A stretch of 64,000 bases of DNA from Simmondsia chinensis (GCA_018398585.1 JAGTTD010000010.1:4791501-4855500); one strand, 5' to 3'. Numbered from the stretch's first letter, positions 10,572-28,930 are shown. Numbers and translations: made by a program. Notes: generated from the letters alone by a model not told the origin.

Positions 10572-11732
10572 TAAGGTGAGCAAAAGCACCAGATTACCAG
10601 AAAATCCGAAAAATTGAATCCAACCTGATTCAAAAAATTAGGGTAACCAACCCGAAAATCTCAAATTAGGATATATTTTATCCGTTGAAATATAGATTTC
10701 GGTTCGGATACGGGTATAATTTTGAAAAAATTTTGGGTACCCTATCCTACCCGATTTAATTATATACATATTATCCTAAACAAATATTTATATTATATTT
10801 ATAATATTGATTCATTAAATAAGGTTGCAGATTTAATTTTAAATCTCAACAAAATTTTACCAAACTATGTATTTTTTCCTTTCTTTTTTTAATAAAAGCT
10901 TACTATATTTTTGTATAAAAAATTTCTCAATTTTCAGCCATTTTTTTAAATAATTTTCGGCATAGCAGTAGTACAAACAGATAACTCGACAAGGCGAGCC
11001 CAAAGCCACCCCGTAAACGATAGTGGGTACCAAAAAAAGACCAGACCAAGCAGGAAAAATAATAGGCACCAAAACACAACAACACCGAGAAAAAACAACA
11101 AAAATACAGGAAGAGACCAGACCAAGCAGGGCAACGGATGGTGCCGAAGCAGATACACACCCAGAGACACCACACAGGAGACGAAACTTTCAGCCATATT
11201 TTGCCAAAAAATGACTTTCCTCTTAGTTTTTAAATGAATTAGTAATAATAGATAAATAGAATAAGGATACTTTTTTTTTTTTTTGCTATGATCTATCTCT
11301 CTGTATGCAATCTTTGAACTTTCATATATTTGTGAAGTTTTAGTTTATGTGTCATAATCATTTTAAGATGGTTATGGTTTTGTGATTATCTAAGTATAAC
11401 AATTATGTGAATGATCTTTTTTTAATTTTAATTATGAGTTTAAGTGAAATTGTGTGATAATAATTTTATGATATACGCACAAACAACTTAATAGAATATT
11501 AGTAGATAGTTGTTTTTACCTTTTATAAAATTAATTTTATAAGAAATTTTAATTAAATGGGCGAGTACCTAGCCCGACATGATCCGACCCGATGCTCTAG
11601 GGTACCCAATTGATTTGGGTATCCAATTTTTTAGATCACATTATGAGTAATGATTGTAGTGATTTTAGTGTATCAAATACTCGAACCGAAATGCATTTCA
11701 AATAAGGTACCTGACCCACGCTCACGCCCCTA
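10572..11732. mobile_element. Non-autonomous hAT-like element 1, with nested LINE
   Basis: The left end is TAAGGTGAGC; the right end reads TAGGGGCGTGAGC on the other strand. The flanks are GACCAAAC (10564-10571) and GTCCAAAC (11733-11740), 7 of 8 matching, the TSD length of hAT elements. The interior is AT-rich, with CCCGA-type oligomers near both ends and no transposase frame. A LINE 3' fragment (10942-11184) is nested inside and must be younger. Confidence 0.65.
10942..11184 (-). mobile_element. 5'-truncated LINE, 3' end only (half-LINE relative, copy 3)
   Basis: Read on the minus strand it ends CTATGCCGAAAATTATTT plus an A-run, matching the end of the element at 27338-28430 (CACTATCGTTTA versus CACTACCGTTTA, then TCGAGTTATCTGTTTGTACT versus TCGAGTTGCCTGTTTATACT). 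The flanking repeat AAYTTTCAGCCAT lies at 10929-10941 and 11185-11197 (12 of 13). Confidence 0.8.
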
Positions 11733-11740
11733 GTCCAAAC

Positions 11741-12600
11741 TCTACAGAAAATGACGCCCGCTGGGCCGGATCATGTGCTTATATAGACCAGCCCAACAAA
11801 CTCGCATTAAGTACTAATAATGATATACCATACAGCGTATAGCGGATTTTGTTTGTCTCCCCCCCCCCCCCCCAACAAAATCATAATATAGAACAGACAA
11901 CTCATACAAATAAATCTTGAGTCACCCGTATAGAAACAGGAGACAAAATAGTTTTTAAAAAAAAAATGAGAAAATAGGATTATAAGAAAGAAAGAAAGAA
12001 AAGAAAAAAAAAAAAAAAAAAAAAGGCAAAACCAACGTATACTAGATGTCTCAGTCACCTAAGACTTGGAGTGAATCATGAATATTGAGGAACGACCCAA
12101 AAGACAAGAAAACAAATCAGTTAAGCCCTTAATCCATTGATGCAATATGCTTAATCACAACCGACTCATCACCATCAAATTTCAGTCCCAACTTTTTCCC
12201 AACCTCCCATACACATCCCATAGCAAGAAGCTTATCAATATCTTTAGCATTGTCGCCTTTTTTCAGTCATAACAATGTTGAGCATCAATTACTAAATATT
12301 GGAAAAAATCATATGCACTGCTCATAAGAGTTTATAAAGTACAAGCAAGGATGATGGAAACTTTCATGAGAGCACTTTCATACAAGAAGCATCTCATAAC
12401 TATGTTCTGATACAACAGCATTCAAATTATACAACAAAAACTTCTTAGTGGTCACTATTATACAGATTACAACAATAAAATTCACAAACCAAACACCTAA
12501 TACTTCAAGGATTCAATTTCAATATCTGATCCGTCTAAGTTACATCTCGTTGGTTCAGGGTGCGACGAGACTAAAGTAGAGTCAGCATCACAATACTCTC
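11741..12600. other. Region downstream of the ROP gene
   Basis: It contains a 14-C run near 11860 and A-rich tracts near 11995-12022. No coding sequence was recognised. The part nearest 12637 would include the 3' UTR of the ROP gene, with a TC-repeat at about 12596-12611. Confidence 0.5.
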
Positions 12601-12637
12601 TCTCTCTCTCGGTCTTGTCATCAGCAACTCGTCTTAG

Positions 12638-18830
<6,193 letters not shown>

Positions 18831-18949
18831 CTTTGTGGACCGTCAGTCTCGGACCTACTCTTAATTTTAGTTTTAAACTAAGATTATCAAAACCCCCCCT
18901 TATTTTCTTCTTATATTTTATAGTATTGTTATTCATATTTTAGTATCCG

Positions 18950-19400
18950 ATAATTTTTAAAATAATAATACGACAATATTATTTTTGAATTATTATAAGA
19001 GCTTGTGGGTTTTTGTCCTATTTATAAAAATGTCACTTTCGGACATGATGACGTCATTTTTTGTTAATATAGTTGGCGTAATAACTGTTTTTTTTTAATT
19101 CATAATATAGTAAAATGAAAGACATACTCTTCAATAACTCTATTTTTAAACAAATTAAACGAAAATAAATAATTTGTATATAATACAATATCTTAAATTT
19201 TGTGTTTTAAAGTAAGAATAAAAGTATTGAAGAGTACTTTTGTTATTTTATTATACCATTTCTATAAAAACAGTTGTCACGTCAGTTATATTGATAGAAA
19301 ATTACGCCACCACACTGAATAGAGCCTTTTTTTATAAATAACTGGTGACTAGAGAAGAGAGTAGAGAAAATTTAGAGTTTCATAGGAGTTTGTCAGCAGG
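18950..19400. other. Intergenic sequence upstream of ROP
   Basis: AT-rich, with no frames or repeat ends that I can support. The ROP promoter presumably lies in its first few hundred bases. Confidence 0.4.
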
Positions 19401-19408
19401 TGTGTGAG

Positions 19409-20122
19409 TAGACGTGGCAAATTTAATTCGACTTGAAAAACCGACTTGAAAAATTCACAAATCGACCCGACCCGAATAGAAAATACGTCATAAGTAATTG
19501 AACGAGAAACTGAAATAATCCAACCTACAACAAACCTGACCCGTTCTTTGTTTGACCTGAAAATAACCTAATACTAATTTGACCCGACGCGACCCAACCC
19601 ACCATTAACCTTAATCAACTCGACCCAAACTAACCCAAACACAAACCCGAACTCGAACCCGAACCCAACCTAAAAGCTAAATTTACCCAAAGTCTTTAAA
19701 TTCAAAGAGAATTATTAGTTGTCAGAAGTACAATTGAACTTCATAGCATATTATTGAGCACCTATGTTGATAATATAATAAATATATTGGTAAAAATATA
19801 ATTTTTTTGGTATAATTTAAACTTTTATAATTGGTTTATACCACCAAGGCACTAAACAGTAGAATTATGAAGACCTGAAACCTGTACAACATGACTCAAG
19901 ATTGACCCGAACCTAAGACTACTCAAAATTAAAGTGACCCAAACCCGAAATAACTTGACCGATATCCAATCCGACCCGAGTACAGGTAAAACCCGAAAGT
20001 GATCTGAGCTTGAATGAGTCAACCCGAGCCCAACCAAGTCTGAGTTTACCATAAACCCGAAATGCCCTAAACCCGGATGGGTTCACACCAACCCGACCCA
20101 AATGACCTGATTACCACCTCTA
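19409..20122. mobile_element. Non-autonomous hAT-like element 3, CCCGA-rich
   Basis: The left end is TAGACGTGGCAAATTT; the right end reads TAGAGGTGGTAATCAGG on the other strand. The 8-bp TSD TGTGTGAG is exact (19401-19408 and 20123-20130). The 714-bp interior is made largely of GACCCGAACCCGA-type oligomers plus an AT-rich core. No transposase. Confidence 0.85.
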
Positions 20123-20130
20123 TGTGTGAG

Positions 20131-21020
20131 GGGCACCTCGATAGGGAGAGAGGATAAGAAAATTGATGTAAAAGGTTTGATTGTGAAGTTTTTATATCTA
20201 ATATTGACTGGGATTAACCAGCATGAAGGGAATCATACTCATATAACTTGCTTGAGAGTTGAGAGAGTTTTTGTAGCTTCTTCTAATGCTGCAGTGTGGA
20301 AAGGTTGGTGATTTACTGTTATTAGAGGAGATATCTAGTTTTAGGAAAGTCTATTAGGGTTTCCAACAATGTCTCTTGTGCCCGTTTGCTCCTTGTAACG
20401 TAGAAAGGGTAGCTTGCGTTGTACTATTCTATTCATTCGAAAGAAGCCATCATTTTTGTCCTTTTATAACTATGTAAAGCTACATTGGGCAATGATTGAT
20501 GGCTTATTATCAAATGCCACATTATGACATAATTGATGGCTTATCGTTTAAAGCTATATTATAGAGGATTTGTGATATTTACTATGTAATAGTCATATTT
20601 AAGATGATCGTAATATGGGATTTAGGTTATGATTAGATATCGTAACCATGATTTTTTTTCCCTCTAATTGAGATAAGAGTTTTTACATAAATTTTAGTGT
20701 TTTGATTTTTAGTGTTTGTGTGCTCGTTAACAATTTTTTGGTTCATAGGTTTAGTTTTTAGACATTAAAAATTATATATTTGAAACATTTTTTCTTGCAT
20801 TTTTTTTATTTTAACTTTTTCATGTTTCGAGAGAAAATGAAGAACAAAAAAAAAAAAATTCTTGAAAAAATTATTTTTTTAAATTTTATTGTAGTTTTTA
20901 AAAATCAAAAACTACAAATATATACTTAACAGTCATAAGTGGTGCAAGTGTAATAATTGCTTTTTTGTAAATTAAAGGCGAAGATATCTTTATTTTAAAA
21001 TTTTATTTTAATGGAGAATA
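20131..21020. other. Intergenic sequence, nothing recognised
   Basis: AT-rich; no coding sequence or repeat ends supported. Confidence 0.5.
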
Positions 21021-21027
21021 ATATTTT

Positions 21028-21560
21028 TTATAGGTAAAGGAAAACAACCTTAGGATCGCCTACGCTGAACTGAGAGTCCCAAGGCATCAATTCAAATGAG
21101 AGAGAAGTGCTTTGTCCGATGGACTCTGCTTGCCACATTGAAAGGCCAGACCCTCTATGACTATAATTTGCTAACCAATCGGCTGGCCTACTTGCTTCTT
21201 GAAAACAATGTTTAAAACAAATGTGAATACATTGCTGACTGATAAGATGAATGTTATCCATGAAAATTAGAATAGCATACGAGCTCATAATAGCATTAAC
21301 CATCACTTCGTTATCTCCTTCAAGAATGACCTCTGGAAGCCAAGACAAGCTGCATGGAATAAAGCATATCGAGCCGGCACAACTTCTGGCACCAAAATAA
21401 GAGCATCTCCCAGCTTCCTTGGACCAGCAAAGAGCTTCTCACCCTGACCATCACGAATAATAAAGCCTGCAGAAGCGATGTCGTCACATTTCAAACCGTC
21501 AAAGTTGGCCTTGATCTACCTAACTGGGGGAGAGCTCCATGAAATCTAGAGTCACTACTA
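21028..21560 (-). pseudogene. LINE RNase H domain relic
   Basis: Two overlapping minus-strand frames (21494-21303 and 21348-21028) together resemble the C-terminal RNase H-like domain of plant LINE ORF2: KANFDG upstream, AGFIIRDGQG, LEGDNEVMVNAI, and ADWLANYSHRGSG near the end. A frame change near 21330 separates them. The reverse transcriptase part was not found nearby. Confidence 0.7.
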
Positions 21561-22131
21561 GGCTTTCTAGGACCCGCTTTAACATTCGTACAGCCATAAT
21601 CTTCATCCACTTGTGACAGAGTGTCCATTCAAGGTGCATATGTTTAGTGAGAATAACTGACCTCCGGGGATAAATGATAAATGATTCGTACATGTATAGA
21701 TGCCCGTGATTTTCTCATACCCGTGACTGATAATAGAACAATTAGCGAGTACGTACTTAAGTGATAGGTACAAATATGAAATTTACATATAATTTAGTGA
21801 GGTCAACCATCTTCAAATTGTTATACCAACTCTCCTAATATCACTTGCTTTTGTCAAATCTTTAATTTAAATTATTTTTCCTTCATATATTTGTTTATTT
21901 ACTAATAAATTATAAACCAAATGACCTTTTTTTTTATTTTAAAAAAATAAATATGAGACATATCCGTAGAGTTTGCGTTGGTGAGACAAATTTGGCGCAA
22001 CCACCACTTAACCACTTCCTCTGGATCCAACCAATCACCATGTTTGGTGATTTTTTAAAACAATATTTTCTTTTATATAACATGTGTAATTTATTTTTGT
22101 TTGACCGTTGGGTAAATGTGGTATATAGAGG

Positions 22132-22328
22132 CAGGGTCGGACATAATTCCAAACAATCGCTTGTACCCTTAAATTTTAAGGGCCCCATATTTTTGAAGTT
22201 ATAGTTTTTAAAGTATCAATTCTCAGTATTAGTAAATGCTATAGTCAAAATTATTATAACATGTTGTATATAAAGGGTCCCCTCTGATAATTTTGCTTGA
22301 GACCTTGAAAATGTCAGGATCGGCCTTG
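22132..22328. mobile_element. hAT-like MITE, family B copy 1
   Basis: The ends are CAGGGTCGGACATAATTCC and, on the other strand, CAAGGCCGATCCTGACATTTTC. The flanks TATAGAGG and GATAGAGG form a 7-of-8 TSD. CAGGGYCGG-type ends are typical of plant hAT elements. Copy 2 is at 30512-30786. Confidence 0.65.
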
Positions 22329-22423
22329 GATAGAGGTAAAGAGGGAGAAGCCAAGGAGTGATCCTGCCCTTCTTTGTATTGTTTAATTAAAAGAGGTGAG
22401 CGATTTATATTTAGGCTATGTTT

Positions 22424-22746
22424 GGTTGTAGCTGTTAGCTGTCAGTTGTTAGCTATTAGCATTTAGCTGTTAGTTTATTAATAGTTGTTAGCCATTAGTT
22501 GATGGGTAATGTGCTTGGAAAATTAAGAAGAAAAGGAGGGATAAAATGATAAATAGAATTTGATTATATAGCGTTTGAAAAACTAAAAATTAAATTTTTT
22601 AGCTTTTAAAAAGCTGCTTTTCAAAAGCTAAACACTATAAAAAATATTAACAAATTTTTTTTCCAAATAACACTACTAGCTTTTTGACTAGTCAAAACGC
22701 TAAATGCTATGAAAAACACTAAGAAAAGTTGCTTGCCAAACATAGC
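22424..22746. mobile_element. PIF/Harbinger MITE, TTA TSD
   Basis: The element runs from GGCTATGTTTGG to CCAAACATAGC, a perfect 11-bp inverted repeat, flanked by TTA on both sides (22421-22423 and 22747-22749). These are PIF/Harbinger hallmarks. It is 323 bp with a TTAGCTGTTAG-rich interior and no coding capacity. Confidence 0.9.
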
Positions 22747-22759
22747 TTAATTGGTAATT

Positions 22760-24540
22760 GGATAAATTCATAATGTAAATATAATTATAGTTAAAACAAG
22801 AATAAATTTTCAAACGTTTTTAAAATTATTTTTACCTGTTCTCCTATTACCCTTCTGTTTATAAGGTATAGGATGGTGATGGCTCTATATATACATGGAA
22901 TGTGTATGTTATCATCAAGGTTTGAAATAGAATTGAGAATTGAGACGTCTCATGTAAATTTCAATTGATATAATTAAATTATTGTGTTCCCCTCTGTAGA
23001 TGTAAGCTTTGGCTGAATCACGTTATTTCGGTATTCTATCCGATCCTTTCTCGTATATTATTGTTATTTTGATTTAGGATTGTGTATTACAGGGGTGATT
23101 TTAACTAGTGGTATTAGGAGCGCAACAATAGTTGTTTATATTTTCTAATAGGGGGCAGTAGTTGGTATCCTTCTAACATGTTCAAACCATTGCAAACGTT
23201 GCACCCTTAACTTATTCTTAGTATAAAGAGGTTTCCACAAAATCCATCAAAACAAGTTCTCCAAAGGAAGTGCAATATAATTCTCATCATTGCTGCATTT
23301 AGCTTCGCTTCTAATTCAAGCATAATCATTTCGTATCATACCTTACTATTACTTCAAAAAGTGGATCTTGTTAGAAAACCCCATAGCAAAACACCAAAAT
23401 TTCATAATACATCAAATCCTTCAAGAAATACACTAATCATATTATTTTGAGATATAATATTTCTCTTAGAAATTTCATCGAACACCTTATATGCAATCTC
23501 TAAACTATTCAAATTACAACAACTCCTTAAATTAAATTTCGAAAATAGACATCTCTCATCGACATTTGATCGAACACGTAATGAGCCGATTTGGGGTCAT
23601 TGCATTTGGAGTAAAATTTAATTAAGCGATTTGAAATGAAAGTCTCAAGATGTTAAAAATTGACTAATATTCAAGTATAGCATCAAAGGGAGAGAGCACT
23701 AGAAAGATCTTTCAAAGAACAATGACATCACGACGTGGTAGAGAACACAGTCCTAAAAGACGATTTCGCCGCTGCTTCGGTGCACACAGTATAACCGGCG
23801 GCCGTCCTCCAGGATTAACGCGATCCGACTCTTAACCTGCACTCGTTAATTGCCGGATAGGAGTACCTTCAACTTTGCCCAAAATTACAATACAAAGAAG
23901 GGTGCGTAGAGACCAAATTTAAGGAATAACTGTGAATCCAACATGCACTGATACTGTAATTAGCCAAAGGTACCCAGAAATTGCATGTAAAGAGCTCACT
24001 ATAAGGATGCAAAAATCACATACCCATTTCACCAATTTTTAAGGGAAATTTGTGAGAGTTTTTAATGATGGGAATGGGGAGGGAGACAGTGAATGGGTTA
24101 CCGATAAGACTTTGACAGATGCTTTTTATTGCTGCGTTTTCTATCAAGTCTTACTAAAAGTTTAGAGAAGGTTTTTTAATTTGCAACAGAAAAAACAGAC
24201 GTACTAATAAATTACAAAGATAAACTAACGGATGTAATAAATTTTAACGGTTATATTGTCATTTAATTTTCAACAACCATATTATTAATTAATATCAACA
24301 GTTACAATTTTAATGACCCTAAATGGTTAGTAACGGGTCTTGAAAAATTATTTTTCCATTATACTTAAAATTAGCTTGTAGCATTTTTTTCTACAGATCT
24401 AAATTTAAAAAAAAATAAAGACATTTAAAAAATATCATGAAGATTCGAGCACTGATTCGAATAAACAAGATGAGAATATGGCATTGTAATTAAATTTCAA
24501 AATTACAAAAATAATCCAATTTTAGAGGACGAGTTTATTT
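22760..24540. other. Intergenic region with one RTE fragment and a GC-richer patch
   Basis: 23165-23230 resembles RTE LINE sequence. 23700-23960 is GC-richer than its surroundings and unexplained. The rest is AT-rich with no supported gene. Confidence 0.4.
23165..23230 (-). repeat. RTE LINE fragment
   Basis: TATCCTTCTAACATGTTCAA and CAAACGTTGCACCC match CTCCTTCTAACATGTCCAA and CAAACGTTGCTCCC in the RTE copy near 32720-32770. It is a short decayed piece of the ORF2 C-terminal region. Confidence 0.6.
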
Positions 24541-25110
24541 ATCATGATAGTCCATAGCTTTGCTGGGTTTACAGCATACTTCTTCTTTTTGTCGAAGGCT
24601 CCATATGTGAGGTTAACAAAAAAAAATCTGACAAATGAATTGTGGGAAATACGAAACCAATGTTTCGGCCTAGTGGGCTATTCACCTAGTGCCAGTTCAT
24701 CGAGAAAAACAATTTCACCTAAACTTATAATAAACCCTAAACATATTAGTGTGGGGTGTAGTGTCGAGATTAGGTTGTTGTGAGCGGTTGGAATTCTTTA
24801 TTGTTTGATTCTTTTGGAATTGTCGTGGTTCCATGATTTTTGCTACTTAAGTGGTGCCAATTCGAGAGTTTTTTTTTTTTCCATTTTTGTTCGAGTTCAG
24901 TATGTTTGGAGTTTGGAAGTTATACTAATCCTTAAGTAGTTTCGTGTTTTGAAGAGCCTGCTAGGTTGATCCATTGTTGTAATTTTTGTTCACTTTTCGT
25001 GTTTTTGGATTTGTTTTTATCTTCTTTTGAGCTCTACTCGCTTCTACTCTGAGAGTTTGCACTTCATCTTGAACCATTGTATGGATTTTGAAATTATCTA
25101 TCAAAAAAAG
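24540..25110 (+). repeat. Probable L1 LINE 3' untranslated region
   Basis: A T/G-rich stretch without frames ends TTGAAATTATCTATCAAAAAAAG, as plant L1 3' ends do, and has the same strand composition as the 3' parts of the other LINE copies here. No TSD was confirmed and the left limit is a guess. Confidence 0.4.
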
Positions 25111-25119
25111 AATCTTACA

Positions 25120-26040
25120 TACATAAGCTTTGTCTGTTGAGCTTTAAGCACAGTAAAAGTTTCTATCCTAAAAGTAAGATAAGCGAAAATTAGAGATCCT
25201 GTTGGCATTGGAATACTATATGGTTTGAAACACGCTTTTATGCGTGTTGGTTCAAATCTCGCTTTTACGAGCGCGCCTATTTTATATTGTGACTTATACC
25301 GGTTATATAGTGCACATGGGGGGCATGGAGAAATAGGGGTGCCCCTTACCCTTCCATGTCCTGCAACAATAAATCATCACAATTTTGGTCCATTTTTGCT
25401 GCTGATAATGCATTAATTTTTCATTTGTCGCACATAAAAATTAAATTTTCGTAAAAGATTACTTATTTTAAGAAATCATTTTATCGGATGTCACCGAAGA
25501 GAAATATTATATGTCTACATGGAAATTGCATATGCGTATTTGGTTCCCGACGAGAGAAATGAAGAGTGATTTTTTCAAAATAGCATATTTGGGCATTTTT
25601 ATTTTTAAAATAACATGCGAAAATCTAAATTATAGAAATAACATGTGTAAATTGAAAACTACCAAACTAGCACGCTTAGTCAATGTGCCCTTGCTACATA
25701 AGTAAAGGTAAAATGGTCGATTTGCTATATTAGACTAGAAACAAAAAATTAAACTTAAAAAAAAATTAAGTTCATGTAGATAGCTTAAAAAACGTATCAT
25801 TTCTATATAATATGAGAGACATGACCCTAATTTTTTTATTTTTCTGAATTTAATTTCTTTTTTTTTTTTTTAGTCCAATATTGTAAATTGAACATTTTAC
25901 CCCAACTTACGTGGCACCTTGTCATGTGGCATGTTGATTGGGCATACCATTTTTGAAATTTTCTATTCGAGCGTGCTATTTTTGGAAGTTCGAATTTATG
26001 GGTGCTAATTTGAGAATAAAAATGTGTAAAAGTGGTATTT
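25120..26040. other. Intergenic sequence
   Basis: AT-rich, no supported features. A B-box-like GGTTCAAATCTCG occurs near 25248 but without other SINE traits. Confidence 0.4.
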
Positions 26041-26044
26041 TAAA

Positions 26045-26400
26045 AAAGGGTTAGTTACGCCAAAGTTCATATACTTTACCTATTATATTAATTTGGTTCT
26101 TGTACTTTTAATTGTATCAATTTAGTCCCTCTACTATTTATATTGTGTCAATTTGGCCTTTAGAGTAAAATTTATGTCCAATTCTTGATGAAATTTGTAA
26201 TGGGTCGGCAATAAGTTGGATTAAATTGAGTCAATGGGTGGATTTTTAGTGGATTACTTACATCTAACATGATTGTACTGTTAAAATTACATCATTAACT
26301 TAACTTTACTTTAATCATAGGACTAAATTGATACAATATAAATAGTAGAGAGACTAAATTATCATAATTAAAAGTACAAGAAATAAATTGAAGAATAAGC
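26045..26400. mobile_element. MITE, family A copy 2 (inverted relative to copy 1)
   Basis: Read in reverse complement, the interior aligns well by eye with 8950-9275: GTTAGATGTAAGTAAT versus GTTAGATGCAAGTAAT, TTGACTCAATTTAA in both, GGCCAAATTGACACAAT versus GGACCAAATTGACACAAT. Ends are less clear and no TSD was fixed. Confidence 0.65.
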
Positions 26401-26599
26401 AAAATCCAATAAAATTTTTGTCGACACAACTCCTCGAGATGCACTACAACGCAAACGATGAGGAAAGCGAAGATATTATAAACAAGAAACTACAATGATG
26501 AATCTAAACTCCAACACACCAGAAGGACCAAACAAAATTTAAAGGCAAGCATCCAAAGTGATACACGAAACCAACTAAAAAGTTGACACTTTTTGAAAG

Positions 26600-27314
26600 T
26601 CGAAGCTTCCATAACATCTTGTTTGGCCAAATTATCAACAGGATTTGTATAGCTATAGCTGATCCACAATGTTGTCATGACCTATCACCTATTAATCGTA
26701 TTTGTCAGATGTGATCTCACTATATTGTTCTTTCTTCTCATAGATATGGAATTTCCATTATACTATTTATTAGGAACCCTATCAAAAATTGCAGTACTAT
26801 TATAGTGTATGAGAACATGTGGTGTCGGTCTATCCCACTTATGAATGTCAACCAACAATTCTCTTAATCCTGTTGTTTCATCACTAGCAGTTGCTAGTTA
26901 GAGCTACAAGCTTAACTTCCGTGGTGGATTCAACATATAATTACTTTTTTTTTTTTTTAATTTCCAACTCACCACCATGTGTGAACAAATAACCATTTTA
27001 AAGAAAATATTGCGAGAGTGGGATTCCAATCAGCACTACTAAAAATATTCAAGTACGATATGATGAATTTATAACATAAATCATATCGTATGGTTCTTTT
27101 GAAGTATCTTTATAACTCGATTCAAAGCAGTCCAATGCTCAATTAACGTACGAGAATTGTAGAAGTGCACCAATGGTGTATGCTCTGGAGATTGATCAAG
27201 AAAAATAGCATTGAAGTAAAGAGAGACATGAGAATTGGAGTAATAGCAGGTAAACAATAAGACATATTGAATTTTTTCAATATAGTGGAAATTGGTCAAG
27301 AAAAAAGCTATCAT
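26600..27314 (-). pseudogene. Decayed copia reverse transcriptase end and RNase H
   Basis: Read on the minus strand, the order and short motifs fit the copia RT C-terminus (EHWTALNRVIKIL near 27130) and RNase H (KLVALTS, WDRPTPHVLIH, YNGNS, NNIVRSHL, then PVDNLAKQ near 26640). Frame changes and stops are numerous. Half-LINE 2 is inserted just beyond the right end at 27338. It is old compared with the copia element at 1-2810. Confidence 0.6.
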
Positions 27315-27323
27315 TAGTTATAC

Positions 27324-27337
27324 TGATTCTCGTTCCT
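27324..27337. repeat. TSD of half-LINE 2, left
   Basis: TGATTCTCGTTCCT matches TGATTCTCATTCCT at 28432-28445 in 13 of 14 bases. Confidence 0.85.
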
Positions 27338-28430
27338 GTTCATAGGATGGCTGATGTGGGAGCTGAGGATCATGGGAGCCACACTATTAGACCAGTGTAT
27401 GAGGGATTTAGCATAGACGAGCTGTCGCGGGGTTAGCTTGCTTTCCACATTGAAGGTCAGTATGTCGGTAGGTGGTCTGTGGAATGCAGTTGGCCACATG
27501 CTTCTCCTCCCCATTCGTCTTCACAGTGTGGTGATCATATTCCAGTTCAGGAAGTGCGTGAAAACCAACATATGCCTCCTTTGCTCCAGCAGGTGGAGAG
27601 TGACATAGCTAGTCCAGCTTAGCCTCATGCTCAGATATCGCATCTTGAGAATGTAACTCAAGACCCCGCCAGTGAAGATGATTCTGGGTCCTCAAGGCCC
27701 GCGTTTCCCCCAGGTTTTGAGCCCTCTACTTTGAGCAAGTCAGTGCTTTATATGGAGAGACCCAGTGGAGTTGGGATGAGAAAAGAAAAAGGAGTGATGA
27801 CAAAAAGGGAGAGTAAATCGTTGAAGCACAAGAAAAAAGAGAATGAAAAGCGGGAGCTTCAGGAATTTTTAGAGGATATGTCACCTAGGAACAGCGCACC
27901 GAAAACAACCAAAGCCTCATGCAAGCAGAAAAAGGGAAATGAGGTGAAATGGGGAAAATCGTCAAAGACAACAGGGAAGAAGAAGAAATGTAATAGGGGG
28001 AATCCGTGCGACAAGATCTCGGAAGCGGAGTATGATGAGATGATCATGCAAGTGGAGCGGGCAATAGACATGGAAAAAATAGTAGGTTTTAATTTTGATA
28101 GTTTCGACCCACCTATGGTGGCAGACTTACTAACTAAATAAGGTGGGTGGTTTTGTGGTCGAGGTTTCAGTTGTACTCTAGTTTCCTGTGCTGTTCGTCT
28201 GGTTCTTTTTTCATTTGGGATCCATGTCTGAGCTTGTTTCTTGCGTGTCTTGTCTGGCCTGTGCTTGGTGTCCGTTGTTCGAGTTTGGGTGGTTTGATTT
28301 TGGTGCCTATTTGTTCCTTGTTTGATCTGTTCTCTTTTTGTTCCCACTACCGTTTAGGAAGTGGCTTAGGCCTCGTCTTTTCGAGTTGCCTGTTTATACT
28401 ATGGCTTTGCCATTATTTATCGGAAAAAAA
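27338..28430 (+). mobile_element. ORF1-only LINE (half-LINE copy 2)
   Basis: A 1.09-kb insertion between a 14-bp TSD has an ORF1-tail frame (27347-28141), then about 290 bp of T/G-rich 3' sequence ending CATTATTTATCGG plus A7. No ORF2, endonuclease or RT lies between them. The layout is the same as at 3992-6459, but the sequence differs enough to be a separate copy or subfamily. The 5' end lacks the RRM, so it is 5'-truncated. Confidence 0.82.
27347..28141 (+). pseudogene. LINE ORF1 C-terminal region
   Basis: One frame runs from the ATG at 27347 to the TAA at 28139-28141, with two internal stops (near 27434 and 27620). The last 136 codons from 27731 are open. It includes AFPPGFEP (compare DFPLGF in copy 1), a long Lys/Glu-rich stretch and a final acidic and hydrophobic segment. 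It has no enzyme motifs. It is probably the nucleic-acid-binding C-terminus of ORF1. Confidence 0.6.
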
Positions 28431-28445
28431 GTGATTCTCATTCCT

Positions 28446-28930
28446 AATATTAAATTTGCTTCATCTCTGGTTTAAATCCAATGAATTCTTATTGAACCAA
28501 TAATACGTAGATTGATAATGCAGAAACATATAAGGAATTGACTGGTATCGATCATGGCAAGGTTTGAAACCTTAGTGAAAGCTAATTTCACCGCCTTGGT
28601 AGGCTTCATCAAGGATATATAACAACTCTCATTCTTGCACAGAGAGAAATATAAGAGAAAGCTTGAATTAGTTATAATTTTCAACCAAATAAATGAATAA
28701 TGAATTACATGACTTACCTCAAGGAGTATCTATAGTTGAAGACTATCCAAAAAAACCCCTAAATGACAAACATAATGATAAAATAAATCCTTATGATAAC
28801 ATAAAGATTAATAACTTCAGATTGTTAAAATAAAATATGAAAAGCATCTAGAAACTGGCTAGGTTATTTAATTAGGCTAATTAAATGGGCTTAGCTAACT
28901 AATTAAATTCATGCCAAACTTTATGGACAC
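28446..28930 (-). repeat. Probable LTR or 3' flank of a gypsy relic
   Basis: Downstream on the minus strand of the integrase-like piece at 29040-29141 is AT-rich non-coding sequence with the composition of an LTR. No TG/CA ends or second copy were found. Confidence 0.3.

Noticed and set aside
24600..25125. TSD around the L1-like 3' end at 24540-25110
   Set aside because: AATCTGACAAAT and AATCTTACATAC agree in only part of their length and the left boundary has no other support.
27859..28347. 162-codon minus-strand frame
   Set aside because: It lies opposite the Lys-rich ORF1 tail and LINE 3' end and has no recognisable domain.
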